64,000 nucleotides of DNA from Ornithodoros turicata (taxonomy: Eukaryota; Arthropoda; Arachnida; Ixodida; Argasidae). Every line of letters starts with the position of its first letter. The first letter of the stretch is position 1. The notes below the pieces were generated by a model. That model ran no database searches, had not been told where the DNA came from, and saw only the letters and a list, made by a program, of their open reading frames with translations. Both the position numbers and the translations under genes were made by a program. The stretch is taken from contig NC_088204.1 in the NCBI RefSeq assembly GCF_037126465.1, positions 17,614,804 through 17,678,803 of the forward strand, given 5' to 3'. Positions 45,881-58,600 of this stretch are shown piece after piece.

Positions 45881-48620
45881 GGCATACTGTATGTGACGGT
45901 GCTTTTTCTCTGTCTGGAACACGCTCGCGGAAGATTGAGCGGGGCATCATGTGCTGCTCCTTGTCTACGAGTTCGTGCTCAGCGTCTCGACAGTCGAATG
46001 TCCGAGTCTAGTCATAGTGCAGGTATTTCCGTATTCTCAGGGCCGAGAATACAGACTCGAAGGCTCACGGTGCTGCGTCACTGGAAGGTGCAGTTTTCTG
46101 CGCGAATGATCTGCCATGTGTGTGCTTGGGGCATGATAGCTGAGAAAGACATGAACTTTCAACACAGAGTAAGAAAAGTTGAGTGCTCTTCACCTTTTTT
46201 TCGTTAAGCAGCATGCTTCTCTGTCTGTCTGTATGTGTAAGTAAGACTCCTGTAATGTCCACAGCAATGCGGAAAAAACTTTGGTTCTTTCCTACGGACA
46301 ATAACGTTCAGGCTGATTCGAGACACCACTGTTCTAGTAACCGGGACAAGCTCAGGATGAGTTCTTGTATGGCCATGTATGGAAGGTGAAAGAAATTTAA
46401 TGGAGGGAGGTGGAAATGTGTGTGTGTCAAACCTTACCACCTGTGGACGAATGCACACACTAATGCTTCTGGGGCTTGAGAAACGTGCTCTTATCAGTGC
46501 ATGGAGCCCTGGTGAAGGCATGTTTCATCAGTTACGTTGCAGTTTCCTCACTCAGAGCCGTTTCCTTTGTCTCGTACCGTTTGTCTCGCTGCACGAATGT
46601 GCCTAAAAATGACACTGGGTGCAGTGAGAATATATGAGAAATGTGGATGTGCTTTCCAGTCCTGTAATTGTGGCACATTGCAGCTGTTGGTGCAGAGTTT
46701 TTGTCTCTGTGGTCTGATCTGGTTAGGAACCAGACCAGTGATCTGGGAGGGTCCAGGTTTCGGCCCTAATTGTGGTGCAAGCTGAAATTTCTCACGAGCT
46801 GCTTTTTCTCTCTTCAAAACCTTCTCTAACAAAAAATCATTTCGAGAGAGTGTGTGTGCAACAAAATGTTTTCAAATACTTCCTTCCAGGTAATCAAACC
46901 TTGCCATCACATCTTGTACAGGACTTTGATTTTCCAATATTTCTGTTTGTTCAGGAAGTCGTATCATCTGTGGCCATTTCGTCGGAGTTTCACTGTACGC
47001 GCGACTTATCGGGTCAAAATGCATCCTTCGAGAAAATGTTTTTCTCCATTTTTGCATTTGTGTAGTTGGTTGTTGTCGCTTCTTTGTGCCAAATTCTTTG
47101 TGCTATCCACATCAAGTTTAGTTTTAGTGGCATGAACAAAGTGGGAAGTCATTGCAGGTGCACGCATGCAGAACAGCAACAGAGATGCTGAAGGTTTCTT
47201 CCTCCTTACTCAGTTTTGTGTTTTATACCTCAAAGGATGGGATTTTGTGAGAGTTATTTTTTGAACAAATGCAATGTGCAATATATTTTTCGTGCATGCC
47301 GTGCATTTCCTGCATTTACAAGTTTGTGTCGAGGTGAAATCTCAGAAGGAAAGAAAAGAACAACGATCTTCACACAAGGTTCATCAGTCCGTAAGAAACA
47401 CAGGCTTGTGCAGACCTTCGAAAATTTAGAATGTGGAGCTGGATGATTGGGTTTTAGTGGTTCAATAGAGCTGAGGAACAAAAACATGTTAGTCTGCTTT
47501 CTTCGACAGATGGGTGGCGGCAGCTTCACCCCAAAATTGAGCAGTCTTGTAAAATTAACTGCCTTTTATTCAAAATGCTGCAGTACATACAATACTGCAG
47601 TCATAAGACATGTCACTACGCTGTTTCTTTATGCTCGCAAAGTGACTATTTGTGTTATGCTTAACATCAGTTCCTGTTAATCATATGTGGTTTCACCATT
47701 TGATTCGATAAAATACTTCGATTCTCACAGGCCTATTTAAATAGATATACAGTCAAACTCCTTTACAACGAAACTCAGGGGACAGCAAAAAAAATTCGCA
47801 GTAAAGGTATTATCGTTAAGAAGGATGCCCATTATTGGGCCTATAGGGCTCCAGCGGGACCGCAAAAAAATTTGCTGTAGTGGTATTTTCGTTAAAAAGG
47901 TGTTCGCTATAAAGGAATTTGACTGTATAGGTTTTCATTTGCGCTCAGGGGGACCTATGAATGGATTTTTGTCCAAGTGAGAGCCTCTGCTTGTGTGTGG
48001 CCAGCATGTGTATATACTTGCATGTATCATAATGAGTATTGGGTGCTTTCTATGTTTGAACCACAGAAATGCTTGTACAGTCAGTTACCGAGGAAAGATC
48101 TGGACAAATTTCAGCAAACGTGGCTCCTCAGGATAAACTGCAGCCGAATCTCACGATGTGCATTTTTGTGTGCCACAAACAGGCAAAATTCATGTTCAGC
48201 CCATTTCGTTTTGCATGTCTGGCAGTGTCAGCAACGTAAGTTGTTCAAACTGAAGTGTCTAATGTGTGCAACTTTGCATTGTATAAGTTAAGCATGTTTA
48301 TATTTTGAGCACCCAACTCCTAGAACTACTGTATTTTTGGACATACAAGTGAACGAATCTGAGGCAACACAAAAAAAGTACAAATGGAATACAGAAAGAA
48401 CAAGTTTATCATTGTTTTCTATTGTTTTGTATCGAGGTTTTCATTTTGTTGGGATATGTACCACAAGAAACATTGTGTCCTCTGTTTTGCTGCATGCATA
48501 TCACGTTAGGTATGATGGATGCTGTTGAAGGACGCTGTTTCTTTGGATAATTATAAAGGTTGGTGCCTGGCTTGTCTGCCTCATATGGAACGAAAATAAA
48601 AATGCTGTTATACATCTATG
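45881..48620 (+). other. Likely 3' UTR of long-tail receptor transcript
   Basis: Non-coding and T-rich, no further exon seen. The first clear poly(A) signal is AATAAA at 48595-48600; another is at 49177-49182. A TA-flanked miniature element lies within it at 47748-47927. Confidence 0.45.
47748..47927. mobile_element. TA-flanked miniature element in receptor 3' region
   Basis: 180 bases with ends TACAGTCAAACTCCTTTA and TAAAGGAATTTGACTGTA and a TA dinucleotide on each side (47746-47747, 47928-47929), as for Tc1/mariner-type insertions. Internal TTCG(C/T)..GTAAAGG motifs repeat in both arms. Confidence 0.8.
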
Positions 48621-49422
48621 CTGTCTCTTCTCTTGTAACAATTTACATGCAGTGCTGATGCAAAAGATATCTAGACTATTCCATGAAGATAATTATATTT
48701 GTTTTCCAGAATCATGCATTTGAAAACAAAAGGCAACAACTATGAACATAGCAACAGCAGACAAAATTATCACTTCTTCAGCATCACCTTTTATGTCAGT
48801 GCTCTCTTCATGGTACAGCTACTATTGTGAAACAACCCGGCAACAAAATGTATTGAGCGAGACCGCGCACGTCGATGTGTGGACAGAGCACAACACTATA
48901 TTATCTATTACCTGGATCCAATGAGTGTATTATGATGACTGAAATATAAGTTTTACAATAGTTACTTCATGGTACAATAGTGGTAGTTACTGACTTCAAG
49001 TCGTGAAAGTTGACTGGACAAAGTGAAATTTGATCCTAGAGGAGCTTTCTGGCAAAGAATTGCGGTGGATTCAGGGGATATACAGTAAGTTACATACATA
49101 ATGAATACAAGATGATAATGTCGAGATGCAATGTAAACAACAAAATGTAGATAACACAGGTATTCCTGTATGTATGAATAAAATGTGCATGAATGAAACA
49201 TGAACCAACAGACGTCACATTCCTACGGTGGAGCCAGCAGTCATCGATGGAGTGTTATTTGTCTCCCCGAAGTAATTTCTTGCATTGATGCTTGAAATTT
49301 GAGGTCTTCATTCCTTGTGCGACTGCAATGAAGGAAAGATGTGCAGCTTATTCGTGACATGTTCACATAAGCTCCACTTTGTGAACATGGGTGTTATCTT
49401 ATCGAAAGTAAGGGTTTCATCA
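48621..49422. other. Gap between convergent receptor and lipase genes
   Basis: AT-rich, without a supported gene. A second + strand AATAAA lies at 49177. The 3' UTR of the lipase must start here, but I found no AATAAA on the - strand close to its stop codon. Confidence 0.6.
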
Positions 49423-49609
49423 TCAGGGAACACACCTAGGAGACGATAGGTGGAATGCAAGTGGGCGAACTTCGACGTAGTCCAACGGAAACCGCTGTCC
49501 AGAAAGGAAGCCGCCGTCGAACAAGAAATTGATGCCTGTTATACGTCCTATGTCGGTCGTGGTATGTGCGATGAAGGTGTACATGGCGTGGCACAGAAAC
49601 GTCATTGAC
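49423..49609 (-). CDS. Lipase last exon: PLAT domain end and stop
   Basis: Acceptor CTACGTGCAG before 49609; stop TGA at 49425-49423. Encodes [15 protein letters not shown] and [11 protein letters not shown], the latter matching the FLDxVEV strand of PLAT domains. Frame is continuous with the previous exon through AG|G. The intron between the two is 311 bases. Confidence 0.88.
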
Positions 49610-52600
49610 CTGCACGTAGGACGTAAGTACGGTTGTATCACATGTTTGAGGTACTAGATCTACTCGAATCTGAGTCCAGATAACTCAACAAAAAGGTGCT
49701 GTCTATGGGATTTTAGCCATATCAGCATGACACTCTCCTGGCCTATAGTTCTTAGGCGTTGGAGGCATGTGTGTTAGTGCTGTTTCGGGGTGGAGCTTGC
49801 ATTTGCTAATCCCCCTTGTTTATTTTCAGTAAGTTTGCATTTGATGAAAAGTGCACGCCAATAGCAACCTGTCCTCAAGGTAGTTGCAGTGGTTAGGCAC
49901 GTACACACATCTCTTTGCACCTGTGGGTAGCAGTGTACACATACTTTTTATTCAATCGAACTTTAGCATTCCCTTTGCTTCCTTTGAGAGTGAGGTAGAT
50001 ATCACCATCGGAAGGTGCCGTTCCATTGTCTGAACCGGTATGGACAGCTATGAAGTACTGGTGAGCTGAAACATAAAATTAAGATCAAGCTAAGTGTGGC
50101 TCAGACAGCAGTATAGAACCGGTCCACCTTGGTCGACTTTTGAGGCATAGCAGTCTTCCTTTCCACAATTTTATGTATTTCTAGCCTTCTAGGCCAACCC
50201 CTCTCTGCTCATGGGCTGTTCCCTGCCGCGTCAATGCGCTTCTAGACCGCCCCATCCGCAATTCCTCAAGCTTATGAGTGTGCGGACCACCATTCTGTGG
50301 TAGCCTATGAGTGCCTAGGAAGTGGTGGGAGAGACGTGATCACTATAACTGCATTTGCATGAACCTACAGTCGACTAATCGTCAAGGTCGAATGGCAACA
50401 GTTTACATGACAATCGGCTGAGACTCCCAACATCGCCGAACACAAAACTGAAGCGTGGGGGTAGCAGCTGGTTAAGTTGCCAGACTGGTGTGAGTCAACA
50501 GCTGACAGTCTGAACTACTTCATCCTATAGTCAGTGACAGCTTATGTCCTACAATTGGAACCACCCACCCATCTGTGGAAGGCTTCTGCGATTGGCTACC
50601 AGCCTTTGCACGACGCCCCCGCTTCGCGATGTAGTGCTCTCTCCCCCAGTCCCCACTTGGCCGCGCCGCACTAAATTCGCGCGCGCGCGGAGCGATTCTT
50701 GTGTGGGGGCGGTCAAGTGTACGACTTCTGTTGTCACTGACTATGGTGACTTGTTTCTGCTGTGACGACTGCTCTTTTAAGTCAATATATGCCATGGGCG
50801 TTCCCAGGATTTTTCTGAAGGGGGTTAAAGACGTTCTTGGGGGAGGGGGGGGGGGACACTTGAAACCGTGATATGCTGCAGATCTGGCGGGTAAGGTTCA
50901 GATTATAGATGACGACATCTGAGTTTTATACAGTAGCGTCTCGATGATACAAATTATTTTCCGGTCACGGTGGGAATGCCTGTTCTTCCCATGTATTACA
51001 GTTGGGATGATAATGTTATCTTGCCTGTAGGGATGATATGAATGAGCTGAGGAGGTGACAGAGGTCGTTGCCCCGGGATCGCGAGAGCGCGCCAGTCATG
51101 CTTCTCCTCCTTTTGAGGAGGGAGGGATATCCTCACCATCCTTACCAGGAACTGCTTTACATCATGTTGTGTAATCGAAGCAATGACTCTCCTTTTGATG
51201 GTGGTGGAGGAGATGAGATCAAAGGGATCACTTTGCCCCGAACCTTATCACCGAACGCTAGCGTGCTGTAGGAGAAGCTCACTGTCCCGCTACTCCCGTG
51301 TGGAAAGTACGCGCTGTGCCCAGGGCCGGCGATAGGGGGGGCAGGCGAGTAAGGCGACCCAGTGCCGTGTATGCCAAAGGGAGTCTGGCCATTAGGAGGA
51401 GCTTAAAAAAGAGGCTCGACCTGTCAATCAAACTTCGGCGCATATCATTGGTTACCGTTTTCCATGGGGGCTGCCATGACACCAAATTTTCTCCAAGATG
51501 GAGGATGGTGCTTGGAACGGCGAAGCGGAGATTTCGTGACAAAAAATTTTCACGGACTACTTTAATTTCATACTGTGAGTATATATCCTCATGTACGCAT
51601 CTGCAAAATCAGCTTTAACTTTCGCTCGGCCATCATTATTCACGTGAAAATGGGATGTTTCGTCGCTAATGTTAGGCCTAGTTAAGATCGTGATACCAGG
51701 GAAATAGCAAGAGGACGACCCTTATACGTAGGATTTTGCATTATATAATTGCACTTTATTTATACATACATCTTTGTTCCTTTTTGATTCAATGGACTTA
51801 CATTACATGATATAAAACTTCATACCAGCTGTCGTCTGCTACGAAGAAGCGGTTGTACCGCCATCCTGGCCAATCACTTCTGCCAGCAACCATTTCTGCA
51901 TTTCTGAGCCTTCCCAACATGCCTCTCTCCGTGCAGATGGCGTTGATAAAAGTGGGCGCAAAATCCGTCGTTTTGGTCTGTCACCAGTGATATCCGTTTC
52001 AATCCAAATCCATCAATTTTCTCCAAAATGGTAGCGCTCAGTAAATAAGGGTGAGGTATAAGTACTGGATGGATGTAACAATAGACAACTGTATTTCGAC
52101 CTGTGATTGGCTAGATACTTAAAAGAGTGGGTGGAGCCTCAGGTATAGGCAGGTCCCATTAATGGCAAGACTCCCTTTGGCATGCACGGCACTGAGGCGA
52201 CCGCCTTAGTCACTCGCTTGCACAGGCCCTGCGCATGAAGCCCTCAACCAGGGATTACTTTTTTTTAAATATGAAGTATGCACTTAATCGCATGCACGAT
52301 CTTAGACTAAAACAGAAATGAGAGAAGATTGTGTTATGTGCCATTCCTTCATGTGATGAGAAAAAGTCCCACTTTTAAGAAAAATCCGCCAACCCTGCAA
52401 GCTATACCGGGGATTTCGCACCCTTCTCTCCTGCTGCCATTTCCCGTACTGCTAAAATCTCCCACTGCAAAAATCTTATCATTTCTTATCTTTTCATTAC
52501 TGCTGGTGTGAAACAGGCCCCGCGATGTGCCTTTGGCTCAGGCCCCGCACACCCCTAGCACCAGCCCTGGCTGTGCCTTTTCAACTATAGTCGCGAATTT

Positions 52601-55600
52601 CGGCAGCATTGGTCAAAGACGAAGGCACAAAAGCGTTACGACTGACCTCGCTCACTGGCAGTAATGGAAAATGAACAATCACTGTATGTTTTCCTGACGC
52701 AATTTTTATTTTGGTTGAATTCTTTTTATATGAATTTTTTTATTTTTGTTGAATCCTTTTTGTACGAATGAAGATTCGTACCATCACGATTCTACTGTAA
52801 TGACGACCTGTGTGTAAATAAAAGGACAATTTCCACAAGTGACCTTGGTGCTCCAGGAGGGGGCAACGCCCTCCCCCCTCAGTATGCCTATGATATATGC
52901 CGGTTTACATGCAAAGAAAAAATTGACTCCTCTCGTTCGCTCAACTTTTACCGCCTTCATGTAAACGTGCCCAATGAGTGGAGAAGATCAATAAGCACCC
53001 CAGAAATTGTGAAGGGGGCGGTCTAGAGATGACGTAACAGGGACCAGCCTATGAGCAGAGGGGGGGAAAGAAGACTGCTAAGCCTAAAAAATCGATCCGG
53101 ATGGACGTAGTTCTATACTACTACCATTCCTATAGAGTGCTAGAAGCAATGGCAAAGTGCACTCGCCACAGAAAGGCTTGTGGGCGTTCGTGACCAGGTA
53201 CATTTTCCGCACACGCGTGTCGTTTCTGAATCGTCTCCACGCGTCCGCATGGTATCCCATTGGCGCACAGGCAGAACCGTCCGTCCAGCAGTTTGTGCAA
53301 TGGCCTTTGAGGAATGCGTCGTACGACGAGCACTCGAACCCCAAGGGCAGGCAATCGGGGTTTATGATGGAATCCAGCATGTACATCTCGGCTCGTTGGT
53401 GGTTGCAGCTGACGATTTCGCGTATACCTGGCAGTGAAATGTTTATCAGCAAACTGGAAGGAACTTTCGCTGGCCAACACAAAAGTACTGCTTGCGATAT
53501 ACCGTATTTTCACGCGTATTAGCCGCGGCTTATGCGCGATTTTTTTTTTCGTGGACGCCCTGCGGCTTATCCACGGGTGCGGCTTATCTGATAGCTATTT
53601 TTCCCTGGTATTTTCGCCATACCCCGGATTAAACGAAAGGGCCGACAGTGCCTCATGTTTTTCGGAACAGGACCGCCCTGCTAGTGCACGAACAATACCG
53701 AACAGGGGAGGGTCCACATTCGAGCGGACTGACCTTCCGAATACATTCCCCCACACAGCTTTAACAAAAGGGGTGACAGTGATTAATGTCTCCTGCAACA
53801 CCACTACCTGGTCAATCCACAAAAAACACGCAACAAGGGCACAATCCGATCTTAGTAGAACACTAGAACTGACCTCCTTTGTTATACATCATGCCGACAC
53901 CGGAATGTGGACCACTGGGTTTATGGCCTTCCCTACGGTCTCCTTTATCGGCTAATCCACAGGAAGGGTTCAATACACCTGACATCGGGTGTGACCTGGT
54001 TTAGCGCACAAAGCAGTCGCGTCGTATTACCCGCGGCTTATCTGCGAGTGCGGCTTATCTGCAAAAACATTTTCAAAATACATCTAAAAACGAGTCCTGC
54101 GGCTTATCTGCGGTGCGGCTAATACGCGTGAAAATACGGTACTCTTCTGAAATATCTAGCCTGATGCCAACAGTCCCCTATCGGAGGGGTCGCACGCGAC
54201 TAAGGAGCTGTACCATTATCGCCTCCGAGAGGAGGCGTGTAGGGTGCCTGTTTCACACAACGCCAGGAATCGAGAGAGACCGTCTGTGAATCTTGGGCGT
54301 CGACTGCTAGCATTATTTCCTCCTTGCTAGCAGACGCACGGCCTCCCCTCAGAGGCGATAATGGTACAATACCAGTACGATAATGATAATGGTACAGCTC
54401 CTGCGCGCACGACACCGCCGACAGGGGACAGCTGGGCCACGGGCTGAAGATTTCAGATAAGTATGTCGCAAGCAGTACATTCCGGATGATAGCGCTGACG
54501 TCTATGCCGCTTTCAGAAAAAAAAACAAAAAACGAGCCGATATGGCACGAGGAAATGGCCTGGGCAGTTTTGAGGATAATTTTTGGTAGCTAATTGCTAG
54601 AAGCATCTAGCTTCTCCTTATTGGGACACTATAAAGTGCAAAATTTGCACATCGTGGGATGAAAGATGTCGTTACCTTGACAGGAATACAAAAGGCCAAT
54701 CTGCACCTTTCTCTCTTCTCCCCTCCTCAAGAAGGGCAGCAGTGCGGGAGGGGGGGGGGGGGCTGTCATTGGTTTCCTCAATCAAGTTACCCAATCATGA
54801 TGGGAGATCGTTTGAGGACACCAATGACATGCTGCTCTGCATTGCCGGGCTTCTTGCGAAGGAGAGGAGAAGGAAAGCGTAACTTATGGCTTCGTTCGCT
54901 AATAAATCATGAAGGAAGCAACAGAAGAATCCCAATCCTTTTGTATTGGCGTGGAGGTAAAGGTATCTTTCATTCCTTGAGGCAAAATTTTTGCACTTTA
55001 CTTTTAAACGCAGCAGCGCTTGTCGTACCTCGCATTTAAGGGCAGGGAGTTCTTCTGGTGGAGGGGGCGACAAAAATGGCCCCCAAATAATGCCTTTATT
55101 TACAGGGCCATTACCTCACGCCGTATCTGCTATATCCGTTTTCCGAAAACGGCAAGCGGAGTCAGTGCGACAAAAGGAAAAGTTGTTGTCATTGTGCCGA
55201 ACTTTCTAATCGAATCTTTTGTAATTAAAAGGTTCATTATTCAAAATTAATGAGGACAACGTCCCAGGAGGTCGTTAGTGTGGCCACATGAGGCGGCCAA
55301 CTTCACCTAGAATATATCGCCATTTATTGTGACTGAGAAAAGGTACTTCTATGTTCTCTAAAAATATAACCATGAACACCCTGTATAAAGAAAGCAATAT
55401 TGACATTTTGTGCGTACCTTTGATAAGCCCATCAGTAAGTACACTGAAGAATCTGTTGGTCATGCCGCATCCGGGCATTTCTTGTCCACCGTTCGGATAG
55501 AAGTCTACGTGTCCAGTCGGGTCCATCATTCCCAAGCCGAAGAACTGACCTGTGAATTGCCATGGCGGTCCTCATATACTCAAGGAAATGAGACCAGGTC

Positions 55601-58600
55601 CCGCTACACACAAGCTCTTGCTTTGATTCTCCTTGCTATGCCACTCCTGCTCTTCTTTTACACCTTTTTACACTTTATTTCTTTACCGTTCATTACCGTA
55701 CCACTCGCCCTTCTGGAATTCCCCTTCTTATGCTGGAAATCGGAAAGTTTGTGTTCAGTGCGCAAAGAATTTCATTGAATTTTTACGTTAAGTAGCAGCG
55801 GGTGTTACCTTCTCAGGAAGAAGGTTAATCAACAGGCCTTATTTTAGTTGATCAATGAATTAGTACGACTGGTTCGTACGATAAATGGGGAAAATGATAG
55901 GTTAGGTGTCCCAAAATTGCGCATTAAAGGGACTATCGCATTCGGAAACGCGTGTATGAGACCGATACGGTAATGTTCGGGGCCCGGGCCTCTTCTGGGG
56001 TCCTCCCGACCCAAGGCGCGATGCTTGCTAGAGCCAGGAGCTGTGAGGAGGGGGGCCCGGGCACGACTCATACGGAGTCATCCCCGCGAGGACCGTAATT
56101 CGTCTCGAGGGCTCTGTCTGTAAGGAACACGTCCGACGCTAACCCAGAAGTGACAATCCCCAATCTGACTCTCCACGACCTACACACGTTGTCCCTCCCG
56201 CCGACCCTCCGACCGTTCCCTAATTGAACTTGTATGTGCCAAGGGCGCTAGCTCACTGATTGGCCTTGTCTCAGTGACGTTTTCTCCGAATTGCAATGAG
56301 GGAATTCTGGCATACTCTCAACATCCATCTTCTGCTCTTGCCATGCCTTATGTCAACTTGCACAGAAACTACTACAGTAATTCGTGTCGGATTTTCGGCG
56401 TATTGTCGGCGATGGACGTGGAGTAAGGCGGCTCTATAGTTTCAGAATCGACCGAGACTACAGACTAGAGCCCTGCACGGGGCCGCCCCATCCCTGTTGG
56501 CTGTGTGCTCTGGGCCGGAGCCGGGTGGGCTGGGGCCGACAAAAGATGCCAGCACGGTGGGTCCGGTCGACAAACATGTTTCCAAGAGTCAGGCTCGACC
56601 GGGTCACGCAGCTAATTCCACACGATGGAGGACTATTAGTTCATATCATCATGTGCATGCGTCATTCCTGTGCATATATTTGCAAAGAAAGCAAAGGACA
56701 CTGCATTATGCGTATGATTCGACAGTCTAACATTCTGAAAGCCACTTCATATTGCTCCTGACTCCTCACGTATTTCACAAACACGTTTGGAAAGCTTGGT
56801 GAGAGGGGTAGGGATCAGGAGAAGGAGTTTGTCAACATCCTCTACCTCCACAAAAACTTGGCAGTGTAACGATAACGCGCTTGCCCGCATGCGTTCTGCA
56901 TTTAGGTTGGTATCGTGCTGTTGTGGTGTTAGACCGGCAGTTCTTGTATGTTTGTGGCCTTGTCTTATCTTCTTATAAATTGACTTATAAAGTTGTTTGA
57001 TAAGCGCTAGAAACGCGTACATCACGGCTGGGAATGCTAGGCAGGGATCTACTCGCCGAGTCACCGTCCCGGGCCGGGCTGTACTTACTGGGCCACCGTG
57101 CCGGCAGGGCCGCATGAAAACATGAAGGTCCGGGCTCGGGCCGGGACATTTTCCTATGCTCCCGGGCCGCGTCGGGCCCGGAAAAGTCGGCCCGTGCAGG
57201 ACTGTACTCCAGACGTCTTTTGAAAGGTTTCTTTCCTAGCACGAGTTCAGTGCTCTTCCAACTCGCACAGTAGCGGATCCAAGGAGGAGGAGGGGGGGGG
57301 GGGGTGATCGCCCCAAAACTCTAGGTTGGTTACCCATTAGTTTTCCCCCTTCTTCTCCCCAGTTACAGGCTTCGACAAAGAACCCCCCCCCCCCCCCACA
57401 CACACACACAATGTCTGGATTCGCCCCTGAACTCGCATGACAGCTAGCCATCATTGACCACTACTACTTGTGTACTATACTCCGAGACAAGCCAACTCGA
57501 GGCTAACTACGCCAACAAATCGAGAGACGTCGGACATTGAGGTCATAGCTGGGCGCTCGACGCATCCAGTCCACAAGGTAGTACGCCCCATACTGATAAT
57601 GTTGCAAAAACGCTCGTCGTGGAAGATGTACGTGGAGTACTTTTGCAATTTTAAAGCAAAATATTTGCGATAGGAAAACATGGGAATCGGCTTCCTCGTC
57701 TGACGAAGCGTCTACCATCTACCGCCGCCTTCTATACGCCCCACTCTCATATGTACGGACTACATTCCTCGCTGGCGGAGATATACTTCTGTGGCTGTAG
57801 CTGTTGAGCTGTCTCAGAGTGTAGTAGTCTAGTTGTGGTAACTATTTTTGCATTACGCTCTTTTTGGCTGCAGGCTTGGCGTGATTTCCTGAAGCAATTG
57901 CAAGCGATGTCCTGCAGCAAACGGACAGACACGGTAAGGAAGGTAGCGAGACTTACGCGGAGATTCTGAATACTCAGTGCCGTCAGTATGGATGATATCC
58001 ACAAACTCGCCGTCCGTTGGATCGATTCGTACCGATGGAGGCATTTTCTGGAAATTAGGTTCAGCTGGGTCTAGCCCTGTGAACATAGATTGGAGCGAAT
58101 TAATAAATAGTTGCACGTTTATAGGCACTCCATTGAAACCCTACAAACTCCTACAATAAGCTGGTGCTGACAAAGGCTTCAAACGGTCTTTGCATTCCCA
58201 CATATTTCTCTCCCCCTGAACTGGGCCCCTGACGTACACTAACCCACTTCCTCCCACTCTTTCTTTCTGTCCTCGTCACATGTCTACGTCTGTGCACCGT
58301 TCAAAGCCATAGTTGCTTCGTGGCGCTAGGAGACAACAAGAAACGTAGAATGTGCAGTGAAGCAGCGTACCTGTGATACGACCTAGCCTGTTGATTCGTT
58401 CCCCAGCGTAACCCATAACGTGTGCTCCAAGGCTGTGTCCAATGGCGTGGAATGTCTTTGGATCGGCTCCCGTAGCGTTCTGTAACGCGTCCCGAAATGA
58501 AAACAGCTGTTAATAATGTTGATTGATTGACAAAGGAAAGAAATTGAGATGTTAGTCCCGAACCACTCGGGACTAGCTAATAACGTCGAAGAGACGGAAT

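Larger units (their letters stand above)
50143..53085. mobile_element. Outer element of a three-level transposon nest
   Basis: Inverted arms: AGGCATAGCAGTCTTCCTTT at 50143 and its complement ending at 53085, with a second matching block (CTGCTCATGGGCTG.TCCC and CGCTTCTAGACCGCCCC on the left, mirrored at 52985-53065). About 840 bases remain after removing the insertion at 50793-52892. No exact target duplication seen. Confidence 0.7.
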
